A stretch of 64,000 bases of DNA, from contig JADMXW010000001.1 of NCBI GenBank assembly GCA_015548865.1, forward strand, positions 239,617 to 303,616, written 5' to 3'. Shown here piece by piece: positions 8,245-17,236 of this stretch (its first letter is position 1; every line of letters begins with the position of its first letter). The stretch is from Serratia marcescens (GTDB lineage Bacteria; Pseudomonadota; Gammaproteobacteria; Enterobacterales; Enterobacteriaceae). The position numbers and the translations under genes are program-made. A model generated the notes under the pieces. It searched no databases. It had not been told where the DNA came from and saw nothing but the letters and a program-made list of their open reading frames with translations.

Positions 8245-9507
8245 ATGCCACACGATCTGAATGACCTCACCTATGCGCTTAACGCGAATAGCCTGCGTGA
8301 ATTACCCACTCGCTTTGGATGCCCGGTATGGGCCTATGATGCGCACACCATTGTGGCGCGCATTGCACAACTCCGCCAGTTTGACACCATTCGCTTTGCG
8401 CAGAAAGCCTGTTCCAACACGCACATTCTGCGTCTTATGCGTGCAAATGGCGTCAAGGTAGATTCGGTATCGCTGGGGGAAATTGAGCGGGCGTTGGCGG
8501 CAGGATTTGTTCCAGGCACGGCAGATCATGAAATTGTGTTCACTGCAGACATGCTGGATTTGCCGACGTTGGCGCGCGTCGTGGAACTGAATATTCCGGT
8601 AAACGCCGGTTCGGTGGATATGTTGGCGCAGCTGGGGGCGGCTAAATCAGGTCATCCGGTGTGGCTACGTGTTAATCCAGGGTTTGGTCACGGTCATAGT
8701 CAGAAAACCAACACGGGTGGCGAAAACAGCAAACACGGTATCTGGTATGCCGATTTGCCGCTGGCGTTGGCGCAAATCCAACGTTATTCCCTTAAACTGG
8801 TGGGGATTCATATGCACATCGGCTCCGGCGTGGACTACGGCCATCTGGAACAAGTATGTGATGCCATGGTGCGTCAGGTGATTGAGTTCGGCCAGGATAT
8901 TGACGCCATTTCTGCAGGGGGGGGGCTTTCCATTCCCTATCGTGCGGATGAACCCGTGATTGATACCGCGCACTACTTCGGTTTGTGGCATGCGGCACGT
9001 CAGCGTATTGAAGCGCACCTTGGTCATTCTGTGACGCTAGAGATAGAACCAGGGCGTTTTTTGGTGGCGGAATCTGGCGTGTTGGTGGCGCAGGTGCGTG
9101 CTGTTAAAAACATGGGAAGTCGCCACTTTGTGCTGGTGGATGCTGGGTTTAACGATTTAATGCGTCCGGCCATGTATGGCAGCTATCACCATATTTCGCT
9201 GTTGCCAGCAGATAAGCGTTCTCTTGCTGGCGTACCATTGCGCGATACCGTAGTAGCAGGACCATTGTGTGAATCCGGTGATGTGTTTACGCAACAAGCT
9301 GGTGGCGGCGTGGAAACGGTGGCGTTACCCGCAGCGCAGGTAGGAGACTATCTGGTGTTCCATGATACCGGTGCGTATGGTGCATCCATGTCCTCCAACT
9401 ACAACAGCCGTCCGCTTCTGCCGGAGGTGTTGTTTGAAAATGGAGAAGCACGTCTGATTCGCCGTCGCCAAACCATTGAAGAATTGCTGGCGCTCGAGGC
9501 GCTATAA
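8245..9507 (+). CDS. lysA: Diaminopimelate decarboxylase
   Basis: LysA converts meso-diaminopimelate to L-lysine, the last step of lysine synthesis, using PLP. The 420-residue sequence keeps the PLP lysine K54 (FAQKACSN), VDSVSLGEIERALAAG, HMHIGSGVDYGHLEQVC, SAGGGLS, EIEPGRFLVA, the CESGDVF active-site segment and HDTGAYGASMSSNYNSRPLL. It matches recalled E. coli LysA along its whole length (also 420 residues). The ATG at 8245 is used because MPHDLND aligns with the family start; the ribosome site (CGGAAA) is weak. It has been separated from lysR by the ABC operon. Confidence 0.97.
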   Translation: MPHDLNDLTYALNANSLRELPTRFGCPVWAYDAHTIVARIAQLRQFDTIRFAQKACSNTHILRLMRANGVKVDSVSLGEIERALAAGFVPGTADHEIVFTADMLDLPTLARVVELNIPVNAGSVDMLAQLGAAKSGHPVWLRVNPGFGHGHSQKTNTGGENSKHGIWYADLPLALAQIQRYSLKLVGIHMHIGSGVDYGHLEQVCDAMVRQVIEFGQDIDAISAGGGLSIPYRADEPVIDTAHYFGLWHAARQRIEAHLGHSVTLEIEPGRFLVAESGVLVAQVRAVKNMGSRHFVLVDAGFNDLMRPAMYGSYHHISLLPADKRSLAGVPLRDTVVAGPLCESGDVFTQQAGGGVETVALPAAQVGDYLVFHDTGAYGASMSSNYNSRPLLPEVLFENGEARLIRRRQTIEELLALEAL

Positions 9508-9528
9508 CCGTTCCTGATGGTATGTCTT

Positions 9529-9590
9529 CCTCAGCATCAGTGGGGGCTGAGGACACGGATGACACCACGATAAGCCGCAGGAATGCGGCT
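9529..9590 (+). terminator. Two hairpins after lysA
   Basis: CCTCAGC (9529-9535) pairs with GCTGAGG (9546-9552), and AGCCGC (9573-9578) pairs with GCGGCT (9585-9590), followed by a pyrimidine-rich CTCCTCCCTTT. Neither has a clean U-tract, so termination is likely but not certain. Confidence 0.45.
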
Positions 9591-9892
9591 CTCCTCCCTT
9601 TGCAATGTGATAAACCTCTCGCTTTCTTGTTCTGCAACACAAAAATTTTTATACAAATGCCCAATTTTTTCGTGTTGTGACACATAGGTTATTTTATCGT
9701 CAGGTCATAGAATAATTCCCAATCCATAAGAGCGTGTGATAAGGAATTATTTATCGGTTCTGATTTTTTCTGAAAGAAAGATATTGAGAACGGCGTGATT
9801 TATTACCGCATTAAATAATGCAAATTCCACCAGGAATGTATTTGCATTAGCACCCTATTGTCGATGACATATAAAATATAAGAGGTCTCATT
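9591..9892. other. AT-rich intergenic region before the glycerate operon
   Basis: No gene is visible. This is the presumed promoter/regulatory region for the transporter-kinase operon, with the ribosome site AAGAGG just before the transporter start at 9893. A CdaR-type activator encoded downstream (14160-15314) could act here. Confidence 0.4.
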
Positions 9893-11206
9893 ATGCATAC
9901 CATAGAACCCTTGGCATGGTACGGCGCGTTAATTGGTCTTTTTATTGCCATTGCGCTTATTCTGAAAAAAATTAATCCTGTTTATTCATTGTTTCTCGGT
10001 GCCATTCTCGGTGCCGTGATCGGTGGTGGCAGTCTTGAGCAGACCATCGGGCTGCTGACTTCTGGCACACAAAGCGTGATGGGCACCGTCATCCGTGTGT
10101 TGGCCGCCGGTGTACTGGCTGGCGTGATGATGGAATCGGGCGCGGCGGAAACCATCGCCCAAGCGATTGTGAGGAAAATGGGGGAGAGTAAAGCTATTTT
10201 AGCGCTGGCGCTGGCCACGATGATCATCACCGCGGTGGGCGTATTTATTCCCGTTGCAGTATTAATTGTTGCACCCATTGCGTTATCCGTCGGTAATAAA
10301 ATGGGGATTTCCAAGTTGGCATTATTATTGGCACTTTCTGGTGGCGGAAAAGCTGGGAATATTATTTCCCCTAATCCCAATACGATTGCTGCTGCTAACG
10401 GTTTTCATCTGAATTTAAGCGATGTAATGATCGCTGGCTTTATTCCTGCAGTCTTCGGTTTGATTATTACCGTAGTGGTCGCTTCGATGCTGAAAAATAA
10501 AGGCATCATGGTAAGTGGTGAAGAAGCCGCCGCAGCTTATGGTACGCAGAGTGCGAAAAATGACAAAACCTATCCGACGTTAGGTAAAGCCATTGTCGCG
10601 CCAGCGGTTGCCGTTATCTTGCTGATGATTAACCCACTTGGTTCCATTTTCCACATCAGTGCTCTGACCGCATTCAAGCTTGATGCGCTGTATGTATTGC
10701 CGATCGCGGGTGTTGTAGGGCTGATTGCTATGGGGCAAAAGCACAAGGTCATTGCCTATACCGCTTCTGGCCTGGAGAAAATGACTGCCACCGTGCTGAT
10801 CTTGATCGGTGCTGGGGCGATCGCAGGCTTGATTGCTGCATCCAACCTCTCTGCACAGGTGGTGCAGCTGATTAACGTGATGGGCATTTCCGGCACTTTC
10901 TTGGCCCCTATCTCCGGCATTTTGATGGCGGCAGCGACAGCATCGACGTCTACGGGGACGATTTTGGCGACGGGCACGTTCGGTAACGCTATTGCCACTA
11001 TCGGCATTGCGCCTATTGCTTCTGCTGTCATGGTGCACACCGGGGCGACCGTTATCGATTCCTTGCCGCAGGGCAACTATTTCCACGTCACAGCACAGAG
11101 CATGAACATGACAATCAGACAACGTATGGGCTTGCTGCCGTACGAGGCGATTGTCGGCGGCACCATGACCCTTGTCGCTACCGTGCTGTACGGCTTTATT
11201 CTCTAG
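9893..11206 (+). CDS. GntP-family transporter, probable glycerate permease
   Basis: The 437-residue membrane protein has about 12-14 hydrophobic segments and GntP-type motifs: GVLAGVMMESGAAETIA, VFIPVAVLIVAPIAL and LSGGGKAGNIISPNPNTIAA. GntP proteins are proton-coupled importers of gluconate-like acids. Because glycerate kinase starts 16 bases after its stop, D-glycerate is the likely substrate; this is inferred from context, not from the sequence itself. Confidence 0.88.
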   Translation: MHTIEPLAWYGALIGLFIAIALILKKINPVYSLFLGAILGAVIGGGSLEQTIGLLTSGTQSVMGTVIRVLAAGVLAGVMMESGAAETIAQAIVRKMGESKAILALALATMIITAVGVFIPVAVLIVAPIALSVGNKMGISKLALLLALSGGGKAGNIISPNPNTIAAANGFHLNLSDVMIAGFIPAVFGLIITVVVASMLKNKGIMVSGEEAAAAYGTQSAKNDKTYPTLGKAIVAPAVAVILLMINPLGSIFHISALTAFKLDALYVLPIAGVVGLIAMGQKHKVIAYTASGLEKMTATVLILIGAGAIAGLIAASNLSAQVVQLINVMGISGTFLAPISGILMAAATASTSTGTILATGTFGNAIATIGIAPIASAVMVHTGATVIDSLPQGNYFHVTAQSMNMTIRQRMGLLPYEAIVGGTMTLVATVLYGFIL

Positions 11207-11222
11207 TATGAGGCAACCCACA

Positions 11223-12368
11223 ATGAAAAAAGAGACATTTGTATTAGCGCCCGATTCATTTAAAGAGAGCATGACGGCGAAAGAAGTGTGTAACGCGATG
11301 GAAAAAGGGTTGCGTAAGGTGTTTCCCGAAGCGAATTTTGTGCATGTTCCGATGGCGGATGGCGGTGAAGGTACCACCCAGTCACTGATTGATGCTACCG
11401 AAGGCAGCCTCTATGCATTGAGTGTGACCGGGCCGTTGGAAGAAACGGTTGAAGCGAGTTACGGCATCATGGGTAACGGAGAGATTGCCGTGATTGAAAT
11501 GGCCTCTGCCAGCGGTATTCAATTTGTTAACCGCGACACTAAAAATCCTCTGGTGACGACCACCTACGGCACGGGCGAACTGATCCGCGCCTGCCTGGAT
11601 AAAGGCATCAAGAAAATCATTCTGGGGATTGGTGGCAGTGCAACCAATGATGGTGGCGCTGGCATGGCAGAAGCGCTGGGCGTACGTTTTTATGACGAAG
11701 CAGGCAACATGCTGCCGCGTGGCGGCGGTGCCTTAGGTCGCTTGCACCATATCGATATTTCTGGGCTGGATAGTCGTTTGGCGCAGGTCGATATCCAAGT
11801 CGCCTGCGATGTCACTAATCCACTGTGTGGCGAGCAGGGCGCATCAGCCATTTTTGGTCCGCAGAAAGGGGCAACGCCGGAAATGGTCGCACAACTGGAC
11901 AGTAATCTGGCGCACTATGCGGCCGTGATCCGTAACCAACTGGGCAAAGAGATTGCCGATGTACCAGGCGCTGGCGCGGCAGGCGGTTTGGGGGCTGGGC
12001 TGATGGCCTTCACTCAATGCACATTGCGTAAAGGCATTGATATTGTTGTCGAATTCAGTGGATTGCGTGACAAGCTGGTGGGGGCAGATTTCTGCTTTAC
12101 AGGGGAAGGGCGCATTGACTACCAAACCAAGTTTGGCAAAACGCCTTATGGCGTAGCCAGAACAGCCAAAGCGCAAGGTGTGCCTGTTATCGCGGTTTCT
12201 GGGTGTGTTGGGGAAGGCGTTGAAGCACTCTATGGTGAAGGTATTGATACTATTTTCGGCATTATTCCCCGTGCAGACAATATTGAAGCTCTGTTAAAAG
12301 ACGGTCCTATTAATATGGAACGTGCGTGCGAAAATATTGCCCGTCTGTTGAAAAAAGCGGCAGCATAA
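11223..12368 (+). CDS. Glycerate 2-kinase (GarK/GlxK family)
   Basis: The 381-residue protein shows the family hallmarks: LAPDSFKESMTAKEVCNAME at the start, MADGGEGTTQSLIDAT, the Gly-rich GIGGSATNDGGAGMAEALG, and the C-terminal GEGRIDYQTKFGKTPYGVAR. These enzymes phosphorylate D-glycerate to 2-phosphoglycerate. I use ATG 11223, which fits the family length and avoids overlap into the transporter. It is the second gene of the operon, with pyruvate kinase 30 bases downstream. Whether it is GarK or GlxK cannot be told. Confidence 0.93.
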   Translation: MKKETFVLAPDSFKESMTAKEVCNAMEKGLRKVFPEANFVHVPMADGGEGTTQSLIDATEGSLYALSVTGPLEETVEASYGIMGNGEIAVIEMASASGIQFVNRDTKNPLVTTTYGTGELIRACLDKGIKKIILGIGGSATNDGGAGMAEALGVRFYDEAGNMLPRGGGALGRLHHIDISGLDSRLAQVDIQVACDVTNPLCGEQGASAIFGPQKGATPEMVAQLDSNLAHYAAVIRNQLGKEIADVPGAGAAGGLGAGLMAFTQCTLRKGIDIVVEFSGLRDKLVGADFCFTGEGRIDYQTKFGKTPYGVARTAKAQGVPVIAVSGCVGEGVEALYGEGIDTIFGIIPRADNIEALLKDGPINMERACENIARLLKKAAA

Positions 12369-12398
12369 TTAAGCGCCAGTAATAAGAAGGGAATAGGT

Positions 12399-13841
12399 AT
12401 GACTGAAATTATTCGGCGCACAAAGATTGTCGCGACGCTTGGTCCGGCAACCGATCGTGATAATAACCTGGAGAAAATAATTAGTGCGGGCGCTAACGTG
12501 GTGCGCTTTAATTTCTCTCACGGTACGGCAGAGGATCATATTGCTCGCGCGGAACAGGTTCGCGCTATTGCCCAACGTTTGGGAAAATCAGTAGCAATTT
12601 TGGGCGATTTACAAGGGCCGAAAATTCGGGTGTCAACCTTTAAAGAAGGTAAAGTATTTCTGAATGTTGGGGATACATTTATTCTGGATGCCTTATTAGA
12701 AAAAGGATTAGGTGATAATACCCAAGTCGGTATCGATTATAAGGCATTGCCGCATGATGTGGTGCCTGGAGATATTCTGCTGCTGGATGATGGCCGAATT
12801 CAACTGCGGGTTGTGCGCATTGACGGCGAAAAAATCATTACGGCAGTGACCGTAGGGGGAACGCTCTCCAATAACAAAGGCGTCAACAAGCTCGGCGGTG
12901 GGCTGTCTGCACAGGCGCTGACGGAAAAAGACAAGGCAGATATTCTGCTGGCTGCCAGGATGAAAGTGGATTTTTTAGCGGTATCGTTCCCTCGCACCGG
13001 AGATGATTTACGCTATGCGCGTCGTTTGGCGCGGGAAGCGGGTTGCCAGGCTGCCATTGTTGCCAAAGTGGAGCGTGCGGAAACCGTTGCCACACCAGAA
13101 AACATGGATGACATGATTCTGGCCGCTGATGTCATCATGGTGGCTCGTGGCGATTTGGGCGTAGAGATTGGCGATGCGGCATTGGTGGGCGTACAAAAAC
13201 GCCTGATTCAGCGGTCACGCCAGTTAAACCGAGTGGTTATCACCGCAACGCAGATGATGGAATCCATGATCTCTAGCCCAATGCCGACGCGGGCCGAGGT
13301 GATGGACGTTGCCAATGCCGTATTGGATGGCACGGACGCCGTGATGCTATCGGCTGAAACTGCGGCTGGTAACTATCCGGCGCAGGCCGTCGCGGCGATG
13401 GCGAACGTTTGTCTGGGCGCTGAGCGCAGTCCGAGCGTCACCACCTCGAAGCACCGCCTTGATGTGCAGTTTACCAATGTAGAAGAGATGGCGGCGATGT
13501 CGGCCATGTATGCGGCGAATCATTTGCAAGGGGTCAAAGCCGTGATTGCGATGACGGAGTCAGGGCGAACCGCCCGCATGATGTCTCGCATTAGCTCCCG
13601 TTTGCCGATTTTTGCGCTATCGCGTCATGCGGCGACGTTGAACCAGGTTGCACTGTATCGCGGTGTTACGCCACTGTCGTTCGATGGGCGAGCCGAAGGA
13701 TTGGAGGCAGCACAAGATGCTATTGCATTGCTGAAAGCAAGCGGTTCAATTGCGCCCGGAGATAGCGTTATTCTGACTCAGGGTGACAGCGTGGGGCAAA
13801 TTGGTAGCACCAATACCTGTCGTATTTGCGTTGTGGAATAA
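12399..13841 (+). CDS. Pyruvate kinase, PykA (type II)-like paralogue
   Basis: The 480-residue enzyme has the same length as E. coli PykA and shares its segments: [55 protein letters not shown], the catalytic lysine in [22 protein letters not shown] and [12 protein letters not shown]. It converts PEP and ADP to pyruvate and ATP. Its position directly after glycerate 2-kinase, in the same direction, gives the operon both ends of the route from glycerate to pyruvate, with enolase supplied elsewhere. It may be a second, pathway-dedicated copy rather than the housekeeping pykA. Confidence 0.93.
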   Translation: MTEIIRRTKIVATLGPATDRDNNLEKIISAGANVVRFNFSHGTAEDHIARAEQVRAIAQRLGKSVAILGDLQGPKIRVSTFKEGKVFLNVGDTFILDALLEKGLGDNTQVGIDYKALPHDVVPGDILLLDDGRIQLRVVRIDGEKIITAVTVGGTLSNNKGVNKLGGGLSAQALTEKDKADILLAARMKVDFLAVSFPRTGDDLRYARRLAREAGCQAAIVAKVERAETVATPENMDDMILAADVIMVARGDLGVEIGDAALVGVQKRLIQRSRQLNRVVITATQMMESMISSPMPTRAEVMDVANAVLDGTDAVMLSAETAAGNYPAQAVAAMANVCLGAERSPSVTTSKHRLDVQFTNVEEMAAMSAMYAANHLQGVKAVIAMTESGRTARMMSRISSRLPIFALSRHAATLNQVALYRGVTPLSFDGRAEGLEAAQDAIALLKASGSIAPGDSVILTQGDSVGQIGSTNTCRICVVE

Positions 13842-14159
13842 GTACTTGTGAACATCGCCGTCTACGTACTGTGGCGGTGATGTGTTTATACTCGTCATAC
13901 TTTAAGTTACAGATGTGTTGACTGCGCTCGAATACGTTAGCGTATATTTCTCATCGCTGTTGAAGTCTTTATTTTTAAAAGAAAATAAAATACAGGGCAC
14001 GTTATGAAATAAAGCTATTTTCCTTTTCATTTATAATGAAGGCTGGTGTAAATAGCTTTGTTAAATTACAAAAGGCAGTGGTTATTGATGTGGCGTATTT
14101 ACAAACGGGTTGTTTTCCCTGCTGGTAATATATTTCGCGCTGCACCAGGGGAATAATAA
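13842..14159. other. Intergenic region with a partial palindromic element
   Basis: TATACTCGTCATACTTTAAG at 13887-13906 is the left end of the dispersed element seen in full at 1837; the right end is degraded. The imperfect hairpin CATCGCC...GGCGGTG just after the pyruvate kinase stop could terminate the operon. The rest is AT-rich promoter sequence for the regulator that follows; no gene is seen. Confidence 0.4.
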
Positions 14160-15314
14160 ATGACAGATTATGATTTCGATGCGAAATTAGCTTATTCGAT
14201 CGTCGAACGCACCATGAAAATTATTGATTGTAATATCAACGTCATGGATGCCAGGGGCCGTATTATTGGCAGCGGCGATCGCGAGCGCATTGGTGAAATT
14301 CACGAAGGGGCGTTATTAGCGCTCAGTCAACAGCGGGTGGTATCGATTGATGATGCCTCCATGCATACGCTGCACGGCGTCAAGCCCGGCCTTAACCTGC
14401 CGCTGCGGTTAAACAATCAGATAGTCGGAGTAATTGGCCTGACCGGGGATCCCGAAGGACTGATGCAATTTGGCGAACTGGTGTGCATGACGGCAGAAAT
14501 GATGCTGGAGCAAGCACACCTTCTCCAACTGCTGGCACAAAACAGTCGTTTACGCGAAGAGTTGGTGTTAAGCATGGTACGAAATGACACCTACTCTTCC
14601 ACTATGGTGGAATGGGCACAGCGTTTAGGCGTTGATCTGACATTGCCGCGCGTCGCTATGGTGGTGGAGTTAGACAGCGGCCAGCTTGGTGTCAGTACTG
14701 CGATGAGTGAATTGCAGCAATTGCAATCTTTGCTGATGGAAACCGGCAAAGATGATCTGATGGCGATTGTCTCACTTACCGAAATGGTGGTGTTGAAACC
14801 TGCCTATTTTCACGCCGAACGCTGGGAGCCTGAAGAGCATAAGCGCCGTATGATGCAACTCTATCAGCGCCTACAACAGGGCAGTCCGCTCAAAGTACGC
14901 TTGGCGCTGGGCAACTTTTTCCCACAGGCAGAGGGCGTGGTGCGCTCTTACCACACGGCGAAAACCACGATTAGCGTAGGCAAACAGCGGATGCCAGACG
15001 TGCACTGTTTTTGCTATCAGGACATTAAACTGCCGGTTCTGCTCGATAGCCTGCGCGATGGCTGGCAGGCGGCCGAGTTGGTCAGTCCGTTGCAGCGACT
15101 GAAAGCGAATGACGGCAACGGTGTGTTTCGAAAAACGCTGTATACCTGGTTTAGCCACAATCAGCAAGCCGGTGAAACGGCTAAAGCATTGTTTATTCAT
15201 AAAAATACACTTGAGTACCGCTTGCGGCGTATTGCAGAACTCACCGGATTGAATCTGGCGAATTTTGAAGATCGTTTTCTGCTCTACGTTGCAGCACAGC
15301 TAGATCAAGCCTAG
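14160..15314 (+). CDS. cdaR: CdaR-type sugar diacid/glycerate regulator
   Basis: The 384-residue protein has an N-terminal diacid-recognition domain (about 1-140; IVERTMKIIDCNINVMDARG) and a C-terminal PucR-type HTH (NQQAGETAKALFIHKNTLEY then RLRRIAELTGLNL, about 325-375). This is the architecture and length of E. coli CdaR (385 residues), the activator of the gar and gud genes for galactarate, glucarate and glycerate. Lying next to the glycerate transporter and kinase genes and in the same direction, it is the obvious regulator for them. ATG at 14160 follows AGGGG at a suitable distance. Confidence 0.88.
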   Translation: MTDYDFDAKLAYSIVERTMKIIDCNINVMDARGRIIGSGDRERIGEIHEGALLALSQQRVVSIDDASMHTLHGVKPGLNLPLRLNNQIVGVIGLTGDPEGLMQFGELVCMTAEMMLEQAHLLQLLAQNSRLREELVLSMVRNDTYSSTMVEWAQRLGVDLTLPRVAMVVELDSGQLGVSTAMSELQQLQSLLMETGKDDLMAIVSLTEMVVLKPAYFHAERWEPEEHKRRMMQLYQRLQQGSPLKVRLALGNFFPQAEGVVRSYHTAKTTISVGKQRMPDVHCFCYQDIKLPVLLDSLRDGWQAAELVSPLQRLKANDGNGVFRKTLYTWFSHNQQAGETAKALFIHKNTLEYRLRRIAELTGLNLANFEDRFLLYVAAQLDQA

Positions 15315-15335
15315 TACGGCATGGCTGTTCTCTGT

Positions 15336-15656
15336 TTAGGCGTCACCGGCGAGTTCTTGCCGTAGCAGCACGATCTCTTCGGCCAGATCGCGACATAGCA
15401 TCGCTGTCATCAAGTGATCCTGGGCGTGTACCAGGATCAAATTGACCGGTATCTTCCCTTGCCCTTCATCTTCCCCGATTAGCTGCGTTTGGATCAGGTG
15501 TGCAGCGCGCACGGCTTCCTGAGAAGCGGTTAATGATGCTGTGGCTAGCTCCCACTTATGCTGGCGTGCCGCCTGAATAGCCATCATGGCCTGAGAGCGG
15601 GCCTCTCCGGCATTGATGATCAACTCCATTACAATGGTTTCCATCTCGATCGTCAT
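15336..15656 (-). CDS. PTS lactose/cellobiose-family EIIA
   Basis: The 106-residue protein is all-helical and contains the phosphorylation site H77 in LVHAQDHLMTA, with the metal-binding Asp80 of the family. It relays phosphate from HPr to EIIB. I start at 15656, preceded by AAGGGG; the 11-residue upstream extension is not needed. It is divergent from the IIC-GH1-IIB operon; the shared 213-bp gap holds three similar palindromes, so both directions are probably controlled by one repressor. Confidence 0.92.
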   Translation of the reverse strand: MTIEMETIVMELIINAGEARSQAMMAIQAARQHKWELATASLTASQEAVRAAHLIQTQLIGEDEGQGKIPVNLILVHAQDHLMTAMLCRDLAEEIVLLRQELAGDA

Positions 15657-15669
15657 TTTTATCCCCTTA

Positions 15670-15679
15670 TGGTATGCCA
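15670..15679. promoter_or_regulatory. Candidate GntR-family operator O1
   Basis: TGGTATGCCA lies 13 bases upstream of the EIIA start, overlapping the place where RNA polymerase or the 5' leader would sit. It shares the TTGGnATnCCAA pattern with O2 and O3. Confidence 0.5.
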
Positions 15680-15697
15680 AATATTGCATGAATCATC

Positions 15698-15715
15698 ATA
15701 TTGGAATTCCAATAT
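15698..15715. promoter_or_regulatory. Candidate GntR-family operator O2 (perfect 18-bp palindrome)
   Basis: ATATTGGAATTCCAATAT is a perfect palindrome in the EIIA-EIIC gap. The TTGGnnnnCCAA core is close to the TTGGTATACCAA consensus known for the UxuR/ExuR regulators, the group that the linked regulator at 19135 resembles. Confidence 0.6.
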
Positions 15716-15763
15716 TTGTTTATGGGAGTGCTGTCACAGAAAAATAACGCATATTAGTCGAAT

Positions 15764-15777
15764 TTTGGTATGCCAAA
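15764..15777. promoter_or_regulatory. Candidate GntR-family operator O3
   Basis: TTTGGTATGCCAAA, a near-perfect palindrome of the same type as O1 and O2, lies 93 bases before the EIIC start, a good place for repression of the EIIC-GH1-EIIB promoter. Confidence 0.6.
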
Positions 15778-15869
15778 CGCACATGCGCGATGAGCGGTAT
15801 GCATTCTGCGCGTAACGGCTATCTGGGGCGCTGTCCCGCACTACACTACCATTGTGATGAGGTGCTGTT

Positions 15870-17216
15870 ATGTCATTCAAGGACCAAGTGATTGACGCAT
15901 TGGGTTCTTTTGCCAATAAGTTCAATAGCCTGCGTTATATTATGGCCATTAAGGCCTCGTTTATTACCCTGATGCCGGTCATTATCGTCGGTGCATTTTC
16001 TGTGCTGATCTCAAACATGGTGCTTGATCCAAAAAATGGTCTGGCCAGTTTTGCTCTGTTCTCTTTTTTGGCGCCGCTTAAACCCATCATGAGTGGCATC
16101 AACTATGCGACGCTCAATTTTCTTACTATCGGCGCGGTGTTTCTGATCGGGATCGAACTGGGGCGCATTAACGGCTCACGCAGCCTGTTTCCCGGCCTGC
16201 TGGCTGTGATCTGTCTGATTTCAATTACGCCGACCACTATCGATATGGTGGTCAACGGACAGACTGTGCCAGTGAAAGATGTGCTAGCCAGGCAGTTCTC
16301 TGATACTAAAAGTCTGTTTCTTGGCATGTTTATCGCCATCTTCTCGGTGGAGATCTACAGCAAGTTGGAAAAGATAGACCGCTTGCGTATCAAAATGCCG
16401 GACAGCGTTCCACCTAACGTGGCCGCATCGTTTTCGGCATTGATCCCCGGCATCATCACCGTAACGCTGATTGCCACGCTCGGTTTCACCTTCCATGCAG
16501 TCACTGGCATGTACTTGTATGACGCCATCTACAAGGTGGTGCAGCAACCGCTGGAATCTGTGGTGCAAAGTCTGCCGGGGCTACTGGTGCTGATGTTTGT
16601 CGCACAAATGTTCTGGGTGATCGGTATTCACGGTAACCAGATGATCAAACCCATTCGCGAACCGCTGTTGCTGGGCGCGATCGCCGTTAACATGACAGCC
16701 TTTGAACAAGGTCAGGAAATTCCCAATATCATCACCATGCCGTTTTGGGATGTTTACATGAGTATAGGGGGCTCAGGGTTAACTATCGGACTTTTGCTGG
16801 CAGTGATGATTGCCTCTAAACGGCGGGAAATGAAAGAGATCGCCAAAATCTCTTTTGGACCTTGTGTGTTTAATATCAATGAGCCCGTGATTTTTGGTAT
16901 GCCTATCATGTTGAACCCGATTCTGGCTATCCCCTTTATCATCACGCCGTTGGTCACTGGCACTATCGGTTACTTTGCTACCAGTATGGGGTTCGCTGGC
17001 AAAGCCGTGGTCATGGTGCCCTGGACTACGCCGCCCATCATTAATGCCTGGCTTTCCACTGCCGGTTCCATGGGGGCTGTAGTGACACAACTGGTGTGTA
17101 TTCTGACCGCGACCCTGATCTACCTGCCCTTTGTGCAAGTGGCGTCTCGCCGTGCCGATTTGGCACAGCGGGAAGCTGAGCAGGCTGCGCGGCAAGCTAA
17201 CGTGGCAGGAAAATAA
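15870..17216 (+). CDS. PTS lactose/cellobiose-family EIIC permease
   Basis: The 448-residue membrane protein resembles CelB/ChbC: SFITLMPVIIVGAF, QMFWVIGIHGNQMIKPI (the conserved IGIHG segment) and FNINEPVIFGMPIMLNP (the GxNEP-like sugar site). About ten membrane helices can be drawn. It carries beta-glucosides (cellobiose, arbutin or salicin-like) into the cell with phosphorylation by EIIB. The gene is followed 20 bases later by a phospho-beta-glucosidase and then EIIB. ATG at 15870 is preceded by GATGAGGTGC. Confidence 0.93.
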   Translation: MSFKDQVIDALGSFANKFNSLRYIMAIKASFITLMPVIIVGAFSVLISNMVLDPKNGLASFALFSFLAPLKPIMSGINYATLNFLTIGAVFLIGIELGRINGSRSLFPGLLAVICLISITPTTIDMVVNGQTVPVKDVLARQFSDTKSLFLGMFIAIFSVEIYSKLEKIDRLRIKMPDSVPPNVAASFSALIPGIITVTLIATLGFTFHAVTGMYLYDAIYKVVQQPLESVVQSLPGLLVLMFVAQMFWVIGIHGNQMIKPIREPLLLGAIAVNMTAFEQGQEIPNIITMPFWDVYMSIGGSGLTIGLLLAVMIASKRREMKEIAKISFGPCVFNINEPVIFGMPIMLNPILAIPFIITPLVTGTIGYFATSMGFAGKAVVMVPWTTPPIINAWLSTAGSMGAVVTQLVCILTATLIYLPFVQVASRRADLAQREAEQAARQANVAGK

Positions 17217-17236
17217 TCAAAGGGAGAAGCAAAACG

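Noticed and set aside
11172..11222. N-terminal extension of glycerate kinase
   Set aside because: The extra residues overlap the transporter gene and have no family counterpart; ATG 11223 fits better.
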